From an uncultured Pelagibacteraceae bacterium (GTDB lineage: Bacteria; Pseudomonadota; Alphaproteobacteria; Pelagibacterales; Pelagibacteraceae), in NCBI GenBank assembly GCA_902588625.1, contig CACIPU010000004.1:1-64000 (forward strand): a stretch of DNA of 64,000 bases, given 5' to 3'. The translations under genes were made by a program, and so were the position numbers. The notes below the pieces were generated by a model. That model was given only the letters and a program-made list of their open reading frames with translations. It was not told the origin of the DNA and searched no databases. Each line of letters begins with the position of its first letter. The stretch's first letter is position 1. This document shows, piece by piece, positions 1 to 7,922 of this stretch.

Positions 1-487
1 AACAGTTTATAAAGCAATAAAGGCTTTGGATGACATTAGCTTTGGTTATTTAACAATTCACGGTCAAGGTGGGAAGAAAATGATAGAACAAGCTACAAAA
101 GCTGCTAGTGAGATTAAGTGTAAACCTAAAATTATGATGGTTACAATCTTAACCGCTTTAAGTGACTCTGACTTAAAAGATATGGGAAATACAAATACTG
201 TAATCGAACAGGTTAAAAAATTAGCAAAAATTGCAAAAGAAACAAAGGTTGGTGTTGTGTGTTCTGGGAATGAAGCTAAAATTGTTAGAGAAATTATAGG
301 TCCAGATCTATCAATATTTACTCCAGGTATTCGAATGAAAGATGATGATTCAAATGATCAACAAAGAGTATGCACGCCTATAGATAGCATTAAAAATGGA
401 GCCAACCAAATAATTATGGGAAGAAGTCTGATGAAAGGTGATGTAGAAAAAAATTTAGATAAAGTGTTAAATTCTCTCAAAGAATAA
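1..487 (+). CDS. pyrF: Orotidine 5'-phosphate decarboxylase, 3' part
   Basis: This is the C-terminal part of OMP decarboxylase, the last step of UMP synthesis. The reading frame is open from base 2 to the window edge, so the gene starts outside the window; the TTG at 26 listed in the ORF track is an internal Leu codon. Visible family signatures are the TIHGQGG segment, the VCSGNEA segment, the TPGIR phosphate-binding stretch followed by the DDSNDQQRV loop, and the closing IIMGRSL motif. These match the normal family pattern, unlike the genes that follow. It ends 3 bases before trpF, which fits the start of a pyrF-trpFBA-accD-folC transcription unit. Confident assignment. Confidence 0.9.
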   Translation, partial: TVYKAIKALDDISFGYLTIHGQGGKKMIEQATKAASEIKCKPKIMMVTILTALSDSDLKDMGNTNTVIEQVKKLAKIAKETKVGVVCSGNEAKIVREIIGPDLSIFTPGIRMKDDDSNDQQRVCTPIDSIKNGANQIIMGRSLMKGDVEKNLDKVLNSLKE

Positions 488-490
488 TTT

Positions 491-1096
491 ATGTCTATGG
501 AATTAAAAATTTGTGGAATTAATTCTAAAAATAACATTAAAACAATTATAAAGAATGGAGGATGTAAATATTTGGGATTTGTTTTTTATCCTGCATCTCC
601 AAGAAATTTATCTATTGAACAATCAAAAGAGCTTACGGATATAGTCCCAAACTATATTAAAAAAGTTGCTGTTTTAGTAAATCCTAAAAATGATTTTATA
701 AATAAAATCAAAAGTCAATTTGATTACCTGCAACTTTATGATACGCCTCCATCAAAAATTAAGGAAATTAAACTAATCTTTAATAAAAAAATTATCAAAG
801 CTATTAAAGTTAAGAAAGAAGAAGATATAAATATATATAAGGATTATATTGGAGTTGCAGATGAATTTTTATTTGACTCTGCCGCAATGGAAAAAAGTTC
901 CATTTTTAATTGGAGCTACTTAAAAAATGTTAATATTAAAAACTGGTTTCTTGCTGGTGGTATAAATATCAATAATCTTGAAGAAGCTTCAAAAATATCT
1001 TTAAAAATTGATATTAGTTCAGGTTTAGAGGATAATCCAGGCATAAAATCAGAAGAAAAAATTTTAAATTTTTTAAAAAAGATTAAAAAGTTATGA
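491..1096 (+). CDS. trpF: Phosphoribosylanthranilate isomerase (divergent)
   Basis: 201 aa, normal length for TrpF, which converts phosphoribosylanthranilate to its carboxyphenylaminodeoxyribulose form in tryptophan synthesis. The KICGI motif with the presumed general base Cys8, the general-acid position in FLFDS (Asp129), the LAGGI loop and the ISSGLEDNPGIKS motif are all visible. Two family hallmarks are altered: QLHG is QLYD (81-84), and the GGTG-x-x-FDW loop is replaced by AMEKSSIFNW. The ATG at 491 is chosen; an in-frame ATG at 497 is an alternative. The stop overlaps the trpB start by 4 bases, implying translational coupling. The catalytic pair seems kept, so isomerase activity is plausible but not certain. 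Confidence 0.85.
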   Translation: MSMELKICGINSKNNIKTIIKNGGCKYLGFVFYPASPRNLSIEQSKELTDIVPNYIKKVAVLVNPKNDFINKIKSQFDYLQLYDTPPSKIKEIKLIFNKKIIKAIKVKKEEDINIYKDYIGVADEFLFDSAAMEKSSIFNWSYLKNVNIKNWFLAGGININNLEEASKISLKIDISSGLEDNPGIKSEEKILNFLKKIKKL

Positions 1097-2325
1097 TAAA
1101 AATAAAAAAAGATAAACTTCTAATAGATCAACATGACAAAAATGGTTTCTGGGGAAAATTTGGAGGAAACTTTATACCTGAGACTCTAAAAAAGCCTGTA
1201 GAAGATCTTACTATTTTGTTCGAAAAATTGAGAAAAGATAAAAAATTTATAAAAGAAAGAGATTATTATTTCCAAAATTGGGTTGGTGCTCCTACCCCAT
1301 TTGTAAAGTTAGAAAATTTAACAGATCATTTAGGTGGAGCTCAAATATGGACAAAAATTGTTTCTGAAGCTAAGGGAGGTGCTCATAAAATTTATAATGC
1401 TACCGTTCATTGCCTTATAGCTAAAAGAGCTGGGAAAAAATATATAGTTGGCGATACTGGCGCAGGATATGCTGGAAAAATGTTGAGTATGGCTGCTAAA
1501 AAATTTGGTTTGAAATGTAAAATATTTATGGGAGCAAAAGATATTAAAAGACAAAAACCTAATTGTGATGCAATACGTGCAAATGGTGCAGAAATAATTC
1601 CAGTTTATACAGGCAGCCAAACTCTTGTGGACGCTGTTAGTGAATGTATGAGATATTGGGTATCTAACTGTCTTACAACAGCAATGTGCGTGGGCTCAAC
1701 TGTTGGGCCAAATATATTTGTAAAAATTTGTGGATGGAGTACTTCGCAAATTTCAAGAGAATTAATGCTTCAAATAAAAGAAGAGTTTGGAGAAGTTCCA
1801 AAAAAACTAAAATTAATAAATTGTGTTGGAGGAGGATCGTCAAGTTTTGGTTTTTGGAATGAATTTATGCATTATAACAAAAAGCAAGTTGAGTTTATTG
1901 GTGTTGAAGCTGGTGGGCCAAAAAAAAGTAAAAGACACGCAGCTCCTCTAACCTATGGATCAAAAATTGGAATTTTACATGGTGCAGCTCAATACGTAAA
2001 TCAAAATAGAGATGGCCAGATAGAAGAAACAGAATCAATAAGTGCTGGACTGGATTATCCAGGAGTATCCCCTCTTCATTGTTTTTTAAAAGATACAAAT
2101 AGAGCAAGATATACTGCAGCCAGTGATGAAGAAGCTTTAAATGCATATCAATTAGTTACTGGATTTGAAAATTTAAATCCTAGCCTAGAGCCAAGCCATG
2201 CATTTGCAGAAGCTATAAAAATAGCACCAAAATTAAGTAGAGATATTATTATTTGTGTTAACTCATGCGGAGATGCAATAAAAGATCGTGATATTTTAAA
2301 ACAAAGATTAGGAAAATATAAATGA
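1093..2325 (+). CDS. trpB: Tryptophan synthase beta-like PLP enzyme, altered active site
   Basis: 410 aa. TrpB joins indole and serine using PLP. The PLP lysine (GGAHKIYN, Lys99), the GGGSS phosphate loop, HAAPLT, SISAGLDYPG and LEPSHA segments identify the family. Several near-invariant positions differ. The catalytic Glu of ETGAGQHG (Salmonella E109, Q114, H115) reads DTGAGYAG, with Asp121, Tyr126 and Ala127. GGGSN is GGGSS. The pyridine-nitrogen Ser of LSGRGDKD appears as Cys in NSCGDAIKD. The Lys of TLKDA (Salmonella K167) is Val179. The frame is fully open and the gene overlaps both neighbours by 4 bases (ATGA). Assignment to the TrpB family is firm; whether the reaction is still serine plus indole is open. 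Confidence 0.83.
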   Translation: MIKIKKDKLLIDQHDKNGFWGKFGGNFIPETLKKPVEDLTILFEKLRKDKKFIKERDYYFQNWVGAPTPFVKLENLTDHLGGAQIWTKIVSEAKGGAHKIYNATVHCLIAKRAGKKYIVGDTGAGYAGKMLSMAAKKFGLKCKIFMGAKDIKRQKPNCDAIRANGAEIIPVYTGSQTLVDAVSECMRYWVSNCLTTAMCVGSTVGPNIFVKICGWSTSQISRELMLQIKEEFGEVPKKLKLINCVGGGSSSFGFWNEFMHYNKKQVEFIGVEAGGPKKSKRHAAPLTYGSKIGILHGAAQYVNQNRDGQIEETESISAGLDYPGVSPLHCFLKDTNRARYTAASDEEALNAYQLVTGFENLNPSLEPSHAFAEAIKIAPKLSRDIIICVNSCGDAIKDRDILKQRLGKYK

Positions 2326-3125
2326 TTAGTTCTCAAATTAGTTTGGCTTTTAAAAAATGTAAAAAGGAAAAAAGGCCAGCTTTGTTAACTTATACAGTTG
2401 CTGGAGATAATACTAAAAAAAAATCATTAGAAATTTTAAATTCAATTTCTAATCATGCAGATATTTGTGAGATAGGATTTCCACATAACACTCCGATTGC
2501 TGATGGTGGGCAAATTCAAACTTCGTCTTACCGTGCAATAAAAAATGGTATTAAAATGCAACATGTTTTTGAGATTGTTAAAATGTTCAAAAAAAACAAA
2601 AATCAAAAACCTGTAATTCTTATGGGTTATTTCAATATGATTTTTCAATATGGTGAAAATAAATTTTTAAAGAAGTGTAAAAATGTTGGGGTGGATGGTT
2701 TAATTGTCGTAGATTTACCATGGCCAGATAATAAGACCTTTTCAAAGAAATGTAAAAAATTTTCAATCACCTTTGTTCAGCTTCTAAGTCCAACAACTTC
2801 AATATCACGAATGAAAAAAATTGTAAGGGACTCACATGATATGATGTATTTTATTTCTACTTTATCTACTACTGGAGGAAAGTTAAAAGCTTTACCAAAA
2901 GAAATTTTAAAAAATTATAATAAAATTAAAAAAATAGATAAATCAAAAAATTTGGTTATTGGTTTTGGAATTACCAGTAAAAATATATCTGCATTTAAAA
3001 CTGCCGATGGATGTGTGGTAGGTAGTGAAATCTGTAATAAAATTTCATTATCTTTGAAAAAAAAACAAAATCCTGTCATAAATGTTAGTAATATGGTAAA
3101 AAAATTAAAGAAAAAAATTATATGA
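2322..3125 (+). CDS. trpA: Tryptophan synthase alpha-like protein (divergent)
   Basis: 267 aa TIM-barrel protein of the TrpA family, which cleaves indole-3-glycerol phosphate and channels indole to TrpB. The catalytic Glu (CEIGFP, Glu50, Salmonella E49) and Asp (ADGG, Asp61, Salmonella D60) are present, as are LMGYFN, the GFGI phosphate loop and the DGCVVGS loop. The hallmark PFSDPLADGP reads PHNTPIADGG, so the Asp equivalent to alpha-D56 is Thr57. The GVTG loop reads TTGGK. Overlaps trpB and accD by 4 bases each. The retro-aldol residues are intact, while the residue that signals to the beta subunit is lost, matching the change in TrpB. Confidence 0.84.
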   Translation: MISSQISLAFKKCKKEKRPALLTYTVAGDNTKKKSLEILNSISNHADICEIGFPHNTPIADGGQIQTSSYRAIKNGIKMQHVFEIVKMFKKNKNQKPVILMGYFNMIFQYGENKFLKKCKNVGVDGLIVVDLPWPDNKTFSKKCKKFSITFVQLLSPTTSISRMKKIVRDSHDMMYFISTLSTTGGKLKALPKEILKNYNKIKKIDKSKNLVIGFGITSKNISAFKTADGCVVGSEICNKISLSLKKKQNPVINVSNMVKKLKKKII

Positions 3126-4096
3126 ATTGGATTTCAGGTTTTAAAAAATTAAAAATTAAAGTTAAAAAACTTTTTAAAGTTCAGGAAAAACTAGATCCAA
3201 ATGCTTCCCTTTGGGTAATCTGCCAAAGTTGTTCTACTATGATTTTAAAAAGCTCTCTTCAAGAGCAAGACTGGATTTGCAGCAAATGTACTTATTATCT
3301 TGACAAACCTCCTCGAGCAATAGTTAAAACTTTTTTTCCTGAAGGTGGAAATTTAATTCAACCTCCTACAGAATTAGGAAATGATGATCCTTTAAATTTT
3401 AAAACTGAGCTAGGTAGTTATAAAGATAAGCTTGCTAAGGCTAGAAAAAAAGAAAAACAGTGGTGTTCAATACTTGCGTATAAAGGAATTGTAGATAATT
3501 TAAAAATTCATCTTATTGTAAGCAATTTCAAATTTTTAGGGGGCTCTTGGGGTGTCAATGAAAGCTTTTACTTTCAAAAGGCAGTTGAAGATGCAATTGA
3601 AAATAATGCAGATGCTTTTGTTCTAATACTAAAATCTGGAGGAGTTTCAATGTTTAATTCAACTATGGGACTTAATGCAGTAATGGGAGCGGGAGTGATT
3701 GGAATGCAAAAACTTAAAGAAAAAAATATTTTAACAGTTTCTGTAGGTCAATCAAAAACAACTGGTGGAGTACTCGCTAGTATTTTTTATGCTTCTGAAA
3801 TTATAATTTTTGAAAAGGGATCCCATGATGTAACTTTTGCTGGAAAAAAAATTTCAAAAAATTATTTAGCTGCTGGAGAAACTATGGATGAAAAAACATT
3901 TGGTACAGCTGAAGAAAAACTAGCTGGAGGCTTTGCTGATTTGGTTCTGCAACGATCAGAAATCAAATCAACAATTTGTACACTTGCTAAAATTATTAAA
4001 AAGAAGGAAAATCTGCCTATAATTGAAAATAAATCTGATGATAGCGCAGAAATTGAAAGCGGAAAAATTTTACCAAAAACTGCAGAAAAAATATAG
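3122..4096 (+). CDS. accD: Acetyl-CoA carboxylase carboxyltransferase beta-like protein (divergent)
   Basis: 324 aa; AccD forms the carboxyltransferase half-site that transfers CO2 from biotin to acetyl-CoA. The N-terminal four-Cys zinc ribbon is present (Cys34, 37, 53, 56; C-x2-C-x15-C-x2-C), as are DDPLNFK, the TTGGVLAS segment and FAGKKIS. Core carboxyltransferase motifs deviate: the usual FMGGSMGS is FLGGSWGV, ASGGARMQE is KSGGVSMFN (from residue 171), and the EQTxREKLPxGFQ segment is rewritten. Its place after trpA and before folC is the standard alphaproteobacterial arrangement. A divergent but functional AccD is the simplest reading; a repurposed paralogue cannot be excluded without knowing whether another accD exists. 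Confidence 0.78.
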   Translation: MNWISGFKKLKIKVKKLFKVQEKLDPNASLWVICQSCSTMILKSSLQEQDWICSKCTYYLDKPPRAIVKTFFPEGGNLIQPPTELGNDDPLNFKTELGSYKDKLAKARKKEKQWCSILAYKGIVDNLKIHLIVSNFKFLGGSWGVNESFYFQKAVEDAIENNADAFVLILKSGGVSMFNSTMGLNAVMGAGVIGMQKLKEKNILTVSVGQSKTTGGVLASIFYASEIIIFEKGSHDVTFAGKKISKNYLAAGETMDEKTFGTAEEKLAGGFADLVLQRSEIKSTICTLAKIIKKKENLPIIENKSDDSAEIESGKILPKTAEKI

Positions 4097-5318
4097 CAGA
4101 AGAATAAATTTAGACTTATCAAGAATAAAAATAGCTCTTAAAAAGCTCAAGATAAATCCAAATAAAGATTTACCTGGAAAAGTTTTATCAATTATAGGAT
4201 CTGATGGAAAAAATTCTGTTGTCCAAAGTTTAAAAGCAATACTAACAGAAAATAAAAAAAATATTGCAACTTTTACGTCTCCTTCAATTGTCTCCCCTTT
4301 AGATAGAATATTTTTAAAAAATAAATTTATTAGTCTAAAGAAATTTAAAAACAATGCTAAAAAAATTGCTTCATTAAAAACAAAACTTACTCTTTTTGAA
4401 GTAATAACTTTAATCTACATAAAAAGTGTAAAAAATATTAAGAACATAGATTACTTAATTAATGAGGCTGGTTGTGGTTTTGATAAAGATTCTACAAATT
4501 TATTTGATAGCCCCCGTGCACAAATAATAACTAATTTAAATCTACAACATAAAGACTTACTTGGCGCAAAGAATATAAATGATATATGCAGAATCAAATG
4601 TGGATCACTTAGTAATGATACTTCTATTTATATTGGTAAGCAGAAAATAAAAACACTTAAAATCATTAAAAAAGTTCTTAAAAAAAACAGTAGCAAAAAA
4701 TTTTACTATGGTAAAGATTTTAAAATTATAAGAAAAAAAAATTTCTATCTTTATAAAGATAAAAAATGTTCACTTAAACTTCATGCAAAACAAATTCATA
4801 GTGAGGGATTATGGGAAAATATAGCTCTTTCTGTAAAAGTAGCTAGAGATTTAGGAATTAGTAATCTAACTATATTAAAGAGTCTTAAAAATATAAAATT
4901 TTTAGGGAGATTACATTTCATAAAAAATGGAAAAATAAGAAAATTATTATCTCCTAAAGAGGATCTTATTTTAGATGGATGTCACTCTATTGTAGCTATT
5001 GCTAACCATATTAAATTTTTAAGAAGTATAAAAAAACCTAAGTACGCCATATGGTCTTTAATGAAAAATCGTGAACCAGAAAAATTTGTAAAATACTTAA
5101 AATGTTTTAAAAAAATAGTAGCAATAAAAGTACCAAATGAAGCGAATGCATGCTCAGCCGAACAACTTAAACAAATTGCTAATTTAAACGGAATAAAATG
5201 TCAAACGGCTGAAAATATTCAATCAGCAATTAAATTAATTTCTTCAGATCAACCTAAATGTTTAAGTATTATTGGTAGTCTTTACACTGCCGGGGCTGTT
5301 CTTAATTTAAACAATTGA
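4038..5318 (+). CDS. folC: Folylpolyglutamate/dihydrofolate synthase-like Mur ligase (divergent)
   Basis: About 426 aa from the ATG at 4038, which overlaps accD by 59 bases; the track's 4023 start is a TTG. FolC adds glutamate to dihydropteroate and folates. The family layout is recognisable: LDLSRI near the N-terminus, a P-loop-like GSDGKNS at 54-60 (family GTNGKGS), TSPSIVSPLDRI (family TSPH...ERI), TNLNLQHKDLLG, GRLHF, and DGCHSI (family DGAHNP). Nearly every motif is recognisable but altered, notably Gly to Asn in the P-loop and AHN to CHS in the ligase motif. The position after accD is canonical. It ends in a 12-base tail-to-tail overlap with the thioredoxin gene. Ligase function is likely but uncertain. 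Confidence 0.74.
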   Translation: MIAQKLKAEKFYQKLQKKYSRRINLDLSRIKIALKKLKINPNKDLPGKVLSIIGSDGKNSVVQSLKAILTENKKNIATFTSPSIVSPLDRIFLKNKFISLKKFKNNAKKIASLKTKLTLFEVITLIYIKSVKNIKNIDYLINEAGCGFDKDSTNLFDSPRAQIITNLNLQHKDLLGAKNINDICRIKCGSLSNDTSIYIGKQKIKTLKIIKKVLKKNSSKKFYYGKDFKIIRKKNFYLYKDKKCSLKLHAKQIHSEGLWENIALSVKVARDLGISNLTILKSLKNIKFLGRLHFIKNGKIRKLLSPKEDLILDGCHSIVAIANHIKFLRSIKKPKYAIWSLMKNREPEKFVKYLKCFKKIVAIKVPNEANACSAEQLKQIANLNGIKCQTAENIQSAIKLISSDQPKCLSIIGSLYTAGAVLNLNN

Positions 5319-5645
5319 TTCTCTTACCCAAGCAATAAAAGCTTCGGCTGCGACTAGCCCAATTTTTTCGGAAATTCTTTCACCGTTTTTATATATAATT
5401 GTCGTTGGAACACCCCTTACACCAGCAGCACTACTAATATTAATTCCCTTATCCTCTACTGCAACAGTTCCAAAATTAACTTCATTTGCTATTGGGTCGT
5501 TAATTACTTCATTTTTAAGAACTTTATGTAACTGAATACATGGCTGACAATAAGATAAAGCTGAATATGTGACCACATAGGGCTTAGAATTTTCTAAAAC
5601 TTCTTTTTGAAAATTTTCATCTGTAATTTCATTTAATTTAGACAT
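5307..5645 (-). CDS. Thioredoxin-like protein with YCQPC active site
   Basis: 112 aa from the ATG at 5645; the longer ORF to 5684 begins at a TTG and would overlap the upstream gene. Thioredoxin-fold features are the CxxC motif and the GVRGVPTTIIYKNGE segment carrying the cis-Pro. The active site reads YCQPC where thioredoxins have WCGPC, which would change redox potential and partner choice. In many alphaproteobacteria trxA sits beside folC, so this is probably the positional trxA equivalent. It lies directly downstream of the exonuclease I-like gene and is convergent with folC. Assignment to the thioredoxin superfamily is firm; identity with the housekeeping TrxA is not. Confidence 0.78.
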   Translation of the reverse strand: MSKLNEITDENFQKEVLENSKPYVVTYSALSYCQPCIQLHKVLKNEVINDPIANEVNFGTVAVEDKGINISSAAGVRGVPTTIIYKNGERISEKIGLVAAEAFIAWVRESIV

Positions 5646-5684
5646 AAGATTATAGGAATTTAATAATTTTACTGTAAATGTCAA

Positions 5685-7109
5685 TTATGCGTTTTGATAT
5701 CTTTTTTCTATATCTTGAACAAATGAATCATACTCATCTAAAAGTTGTAAAGCCTCATTATTACCCTGTCTATCAAAGGTATTACGATAGTCATCTAATT
5801 CTTTATAAAATTTTCCAACGGTTTCAAAATTTTCATCGTTGTTTGATAAAAGTCTTCTACCAAACTCTCGATGAATCTCATTATAAATAGATTTTGGAAG
5901 TAATTCAGGATGGTTTTCATAAAAAAGTGTTGCTGCAAAAAATCTATATTTTTCAGTAAATTTGTCTATTAAAGGTAGCCTGTCCTTCCACTCCAATTTA
6001 TGAAAAAGTTCCATATTTTTTTTATCTGAATCAGATGGAAAGCCATCTAAATATAAGCGTTCTTCCGGTATTAGTTCTTTTTGATCAAATTGTTTTTTTT
6101 CTTCTGCTTGATCTTTTAATATAGTTTGCATTAATTTGAGAAATTTTGGATTCTTGTCTAAAAGTTCAACTCTTTTGTTTAATTCCTCTTCTCCACCTTT
6201 TATTTTGTTATAAGGATCTGCTTTAAAGGCATGGCTGCTCTGGAGTAAAATTTCATTACGATTTTGTTTTATAGTTCGTAGAAATTTAGGAGACTTTTTC
6301 ATTGCTTTTTCTAAATCTTTATATCCAAGTTTTAAATAAGGTTCTATTGGCTCTCTAAGATCCCAACAAATTGCCCATTGATATACTGGGTGTGAAAACA
6401 AATAGTGAATAGCGTACCATCTTGCCTTGCCATAAAAATAAGCAACATGTGAGAGAATTTTATTTTTCTCTAATAATTTTTGAGTTTCAGATTTATGGCC
6501 AGTTTTTATTGCACCCTCCCAAACCTCAGGAACATTTTTCATCATAATGCGAGCCAGCTCAGCATTGGCAAGAACGTCACTCATAGCTTCATGGGCAACT
6601 TCATGTTTAATGTCATTTTTTTCACATAAACTGGCTAATTTAAATAAAAACGATCCCTTAGGCGATATTTCACATTTAAGACTTTTGTCATCTACAAGCT
6701 TAGTTGCTCTTGCTATGTTAAGAGTATCAATAATTCTATGTGGTAATTTTTTTAAGTGGTAAACATCTGGAATCAAATTTTTATAAAGTTGCCTAATATA
6801 TGCCTCCATATCAAATGATATAATATTGTGACCAAGAACCGTAACTGGTCCAATTTTATTAAGGAACGCATGAATTTGCATGACAGCATCATAGTGCGAA
6901 AGATTTGCCCCTTTTAAAGTTTGAACTTTCACTTTGTTTACAAGTAGAGCTCCAATTGACGGTACTACGGTTGGACGCATTCTACAACGAACATCTAATC
7001 GCTTTAATTCTCTCCAGCGTTCATCGAATAAAACAAAAGCACCTTGAAGTAATGAAAGATGATTTACTGCACTTGATGATGTTTCAAAGTCTGCTACTAA
7101 ATAATTCAT
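5685..7109 (-). CDS. sbcB: Exonuclease I-like DEDDh 3'-5' exonuclease
   Basis: 474 aa from the ATG at 7109 (MNYLVADFETSS); the track start at 7154 lies inside the upstream gene. Exonuclease I degrades single-stranded DNA 3' to 5' in recombination and mismatch repair. The DEDDh metal-binding pattern is visible: DFET, GHNIISFD, DTLNIARA, and HEAMSDVLANAELAR. A long C-terminal region matches ExoI in size, although motifs there are weaker. The start is 5 bases after the stop of the nuclease gene upstream, so the two are probably cotranscribed. Its locus, next to trx and folC, is where addAB is often found in alphaproteobacteria. Family confident; gene symbol by similarity. Confidence 0.8.
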   Translation of the reverse strand: MNYLVADFETSSSAVNHLSLLQGAFVLFDERWRELKRLDVRCRMRPTVVPSIGALLVNKVKVQTLKGANLSHYDAVMQIHAFLNKIGPVTVLGHNIISFDMEAYIRQLYKNLIPDVYHLKKLPHRIIDTLNIARATKLVDDKSLKCEISPKGSFLFKLASLCEKNDIKHEVAHEAMSDVLANAELARIMMKNVPEVWEGAIKTGHKSETQKLLEKNKILSHVAYFYGKARWYAIHYLFSHPVYQWAICWDLREPIEPYLKLGYKDLEKAMKKSPKFLRTIKQNRNEILLQSSHAFKADPYNKIKGGEEELNKRVELLDKNPKFLKLMQTILKDQAEEKKQFDQKELIPEERLYLDGFPSDSDKKNMELFHKLEWKDRLPLIDKFTEKYRFFAATLFYENHPELLPKSIYNEIHREFGRRLLSNNDENFETVGKFYKELDDYRNTFDRQGNNEALQLLDEYDSFVQDIEKRYQNA

Positions 7110-7114
7110 ATATT

Positions 7115-7876
7115 TTAAATTTCTATTTCCTGGTGTTCTTGTAAGTAACGACACATATCACAGTTATCTTCACCACTAAAATCAGGGATTTTGTCTCGTG
7201 TTAATAAGTCTTTTATTCTATCTAGAACATCTTCTACCCATGTATAATCAATTTTATAATTGATAATCTGAATATCAAAGATTAATTTTTCATTCCATTC
7301 TTTAGGTTCTAAGCTAGCATTGCAAAAAACTATGTAGGAGTCTTCTGAAATTTTAAAACCATTTTTTTCTAAGAGATAACCATAAATTTCTAGTTGGTTT
7401 TTCCAAGTTTTGTGGTACGGCTGTCCTAAATATTTAACTGAATCACCTTCCTTTGTTTGTGTACTTTTAAATTCTACTGGACTTAATTCGTTTGTTCTAA
7501 GATTAATTAATATTTCATCGACAGCTCCTTGAATTATTAGATTAGCTTTTTTATAATGAAATTTTACTCCTTGAAAATTTTCTCTCCATTCGTTTATTTT
7601 TTCATGTTGAAAAGGAACTAAATTAATTTTTTTATCCTTAAAATATCTATGAGGAATTTGTTTTTCTCTAGCTGCATCAAATGTTTTTTTTAGCAATGTG
7701 TCAGTTGCAGAATTAAGTCTAAATGGAAATGATCTTAAGGCTTTAATAGCAAGCTTATTTTGCAAATAAAAACATCTTTGACAATCTAGAAATCCTTGAA
7801 TGCGACTTCTACTAACAGTAAAAGGTTTTTCACTGCTCGGATCAAATTTTCTCACTCTACTTTTTTTTTTAATCAC
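7115..7876 (-). CDS. Cas4/RecB-like PD-(D/E)XK nuclease with four cysteines
   Basis: 253 aa. The core nuclease motif is visible as VDEIL followed by PVEFKS (D...E-x-K), with a later QLEIYGYLL segment like the QxxxY motif of RecB-family nucleases. A Cys pair near the N-terminus (LDCQRCFYL) and one at the C-terminus (DNCDMCRYL) resemble the split iron-sulfur ligands of Cas4 and AddB, so a 4Fe-4S cluster is inferred. The start is GTG (7874-7876); no ATG is suitably placed. It is cotranscribed with the exonuclease I-like gene. No cas genes or repeats are nearby, so a DNA-repair or end-processing role is more likely than CRISPR adaptation. Confidence 0.72.
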   Translation of the reverse strand: MIKKKSRVRKFDPSSEKPFTVSRSRIQGFLDCQRCFYLQNKLAIKALRSFPFRLNSATDTLLKKTFDAAREKQIPHRYFKDKKINLVPFQHEKINEWRENFQGVKFHYKKANLIIQGAVDEILINLRTNELSPVEFKSTQTKEGDSVKYLGQPYHKTWKNQLEIYGYLLEKNGFKISEDSYIVFCNASLEPKEWNEKLIFDIQIINYKIDYTWVEDVLDRIKDLLTRDKIPDFSGEDNCDMCRYLQEHQEIEI

Positions 7877-7922
7877 TGTTTATTTAACCTTTAAGTTTTA
7901 ACTATATATTTTGAATTTTTTA

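Noticed and set aside
1330-1620. Antisense ORF of 96 aa over trpB, and similar antisense ORFs elsewhere in the track
   Set aside because: They mirror conserved coding sequence on the other strand, have no family features and no ribosome binding site.
7115-7876. Cas4 of a CRISPR-Cas system
   Set aside because: No repeats, other cas genes or spacers are visible in the window; only the nuclease fold and Cys pattern resemble Cas4.
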